A stretch of 64,000 nt of DNA. Source: Schoenoplectus triqueter. Its lineage: Eukaryota; Streptophyta; Magnoliopsida; Poales; Cyperaceae. The stretch's first letter is position 1; each line of letters opens with the position of its first letter. The DNA lies in NCBI GenBank assembly GCA_964058805.1, contig CAXKVV010002144.1:620001-684000 (forward strand), written 5' to 3'. The position numbers were made by a program, and so were the translations under genes. The notes beneath the pieces were generated by a model that was not told the origin of the DNA, made no database searches, and saw only the letters and a list, made by a program, of their open reading frames with translations. Shown in pieces: positions 63,105 to 64,000 of the stretch.

Positions 63105-64000
63105 ACAAAGAGCCACCCACCAAGACGAGTCTTGAATGCTCGAAAGGCTTGTCTTGGTGCATTATTCCTTATTATTCATCACTTCATTTCTCATGACGTC
63201 TTCTCTTCTTCGGGTATTGTAGTTTCATCTCATGACGCCATTCCGCGTCGCCCCTTGAGTCATTATCATTCTTTTTATGAGGATCCTAGCGATTGGACTC
63301 CTCTCGTCTCAGCCATCCGAGCGACTCCTGTCTACCCGCGAGGCGGCGGTTTATTCTTCAGGGATGATCAGCCTCATGACATCATGCCCCTTCAGCCTCT
63401 AGGCGCTGCCTCTACAGCTCCTTTGACACATCTCCTGGGCAAGGAGATTATTGACGGGGAGGCCTCTCGGTGGTCTTCCGCTTCTTTCATGGCTCCTTTA
63501 GAGTGCCACGGTTACCAGCTGGAGTGGACTCGATATATACTCATGCGGGAGAGGGCTATACTTGAGCGTACTGGGATATACGACCCGATCTTTCTGTCGA
63601 TGTTTCGCTATCACATCGACACACCCTGGCTGTGGGCCTTTTGCGAGAGGTGGAACTATTCCACCAATACTTTGTTCATCGATGACCGGGAGCTGACTTT
63701 GACCCTCCTGGAGATACAGCAGTTGACAGGGTTGCCGATCTTTGGCTGGTTTTACGACGAGTTCATAGTCTCGCCTGCTGACTTGAGAGATTCATCTCGA
63801 TTCCCGTCATCTTTATAGAGGGTGTATGATATGTACCACCATTTGAGAGGAGGTCACTCTGGAGTCCCCTTCAGACATTGGATTGCCTATTTCACAGATC
63901 GAGTTCATACTCGTCCCGAGGGCTTAGCCTCTATTCGGGATCCTTTTGGTACAGGTCGGCTCGAGATTCACTATGACGGCCCTACCCCTTCTCAGGATGC
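63105..64000 (+). pseudogene. Plant mobile domain (PMD, PF10536-like) reading frame with premature stop; runs off the window
   Basis: The frame is open from 63,105 to a TAG at 63,816-63,818. Counting from the TTG codon at 63,132 it has 228 codons. The first in-frame ATG codons are residues 85 and 120, so the true start or an upstream exon is uncertain. PMD features are clear: GIYDPIFLSMFRY (residues 148-160), AFCERWNYSTNT (169-180) and a block near LTLTLLEIQQLTGLPIFGWF (188-207) followed by YDEF. Sequence after the TAG continues in the same frame to 64,000 with further PMD-like features (YDMYHHLRGG, PFRHWIAYF). The TAG therefore looks like a nonsense mutation inside the domain. PMD proteins in plants are either host genes related to MAIN/MAIL or parts of transposable elements. 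With a premature stop and no supported start, a decayed transposon-derived copy is most likely. An intron spanning the stop, or a sequencing error, is not excluded. Confidence 0.75.
63118..63159. repeat. 9-bp inverted repeat at the start of the PMD frame
   Basis: CACCAAGAC (63,118-63,126) and GTCTTGGTG (63,151-63,159) are perfect complements with a 24-base spacer, so a transcript could fold into a hairpin here. Confidence 0.7.

Noticed and set aside
56102..64000. tRNA or rRNA genes
   Set aside because: No cloverleaf with GGTTCGA-type arm or conserved rRNA segments were seen on reading both strands by eye.

Overview
The window is nuclear plant DNA. It is dominated by one very large GC-rich satellite array (1 to about 56,069), followed by about 7 kb of AT-rich, repeat-littered intergenic DNA. 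At the right edge is the start of a plant mobile domain (PMD) reading frame. The plant assignment rests on the PMD signature and on GTGGGnCCCAC...TGTCAG and TGCCACGTGGC motifs, which I associate with plant, particularly grass, intergenic DNA. The species cannot be named from the sequence.

Array (1-56,069): about 967 head-to-tail copies of a 58-bp, CpG-rich monomer, all in one orientation. Each copy is built around a CGGTACCG palindrome and a CGGGWCCCG dyad. The window opens inside the array, so its left end and full length are unknown. Monomer variants are arranged in nested higher-order duplications: 407, 698, 928, 1,102, 1,393, 1,740, 2,088, about 1,916, 4,176/4,350 and 5,857/6,553 bp. Variant types differ between the left (to about 30.5 kb) and right (from about 31 kb) halves. 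Because 58 is not a multiple of 3 and the forward-strand codon cycle has no stop, forward reading frames stay open for up to about 13.8 kb. I treat these as by-products of the repeat, not genes. The array ends in one decayed monomer at about 56,068-56,101.

Right flank (56,102-63,100): in order, a 73-bp two-part tandem repeat and its degenerate copies, a second repeat family built on a motif near CAAGATGTTCTTGTCTCGAC, a strongly AT-rich stretch with an (ATT)n microsatellite and about 137-bp degenerate repeats, GGGCC-rich plant intergenic DNA, several TATA-like sites, a short CT microsatellite, a cluster of G-box palindromes, and two pairs of direct repeats. No rRNA, tRNA, CRISPR array or intact transposon was found. 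One small reading frame (61,255-61,431) could be a first exon but is weakly supported.

Right edge (63,105-64,000): a PMD reading frame interrupted by an in-frame TAG at 63,816-63,818. PMD-like sequence resumes in the same frame beyond it and runs off the window. It is best read as a degenerate PMD gene or transposon-derived copy.
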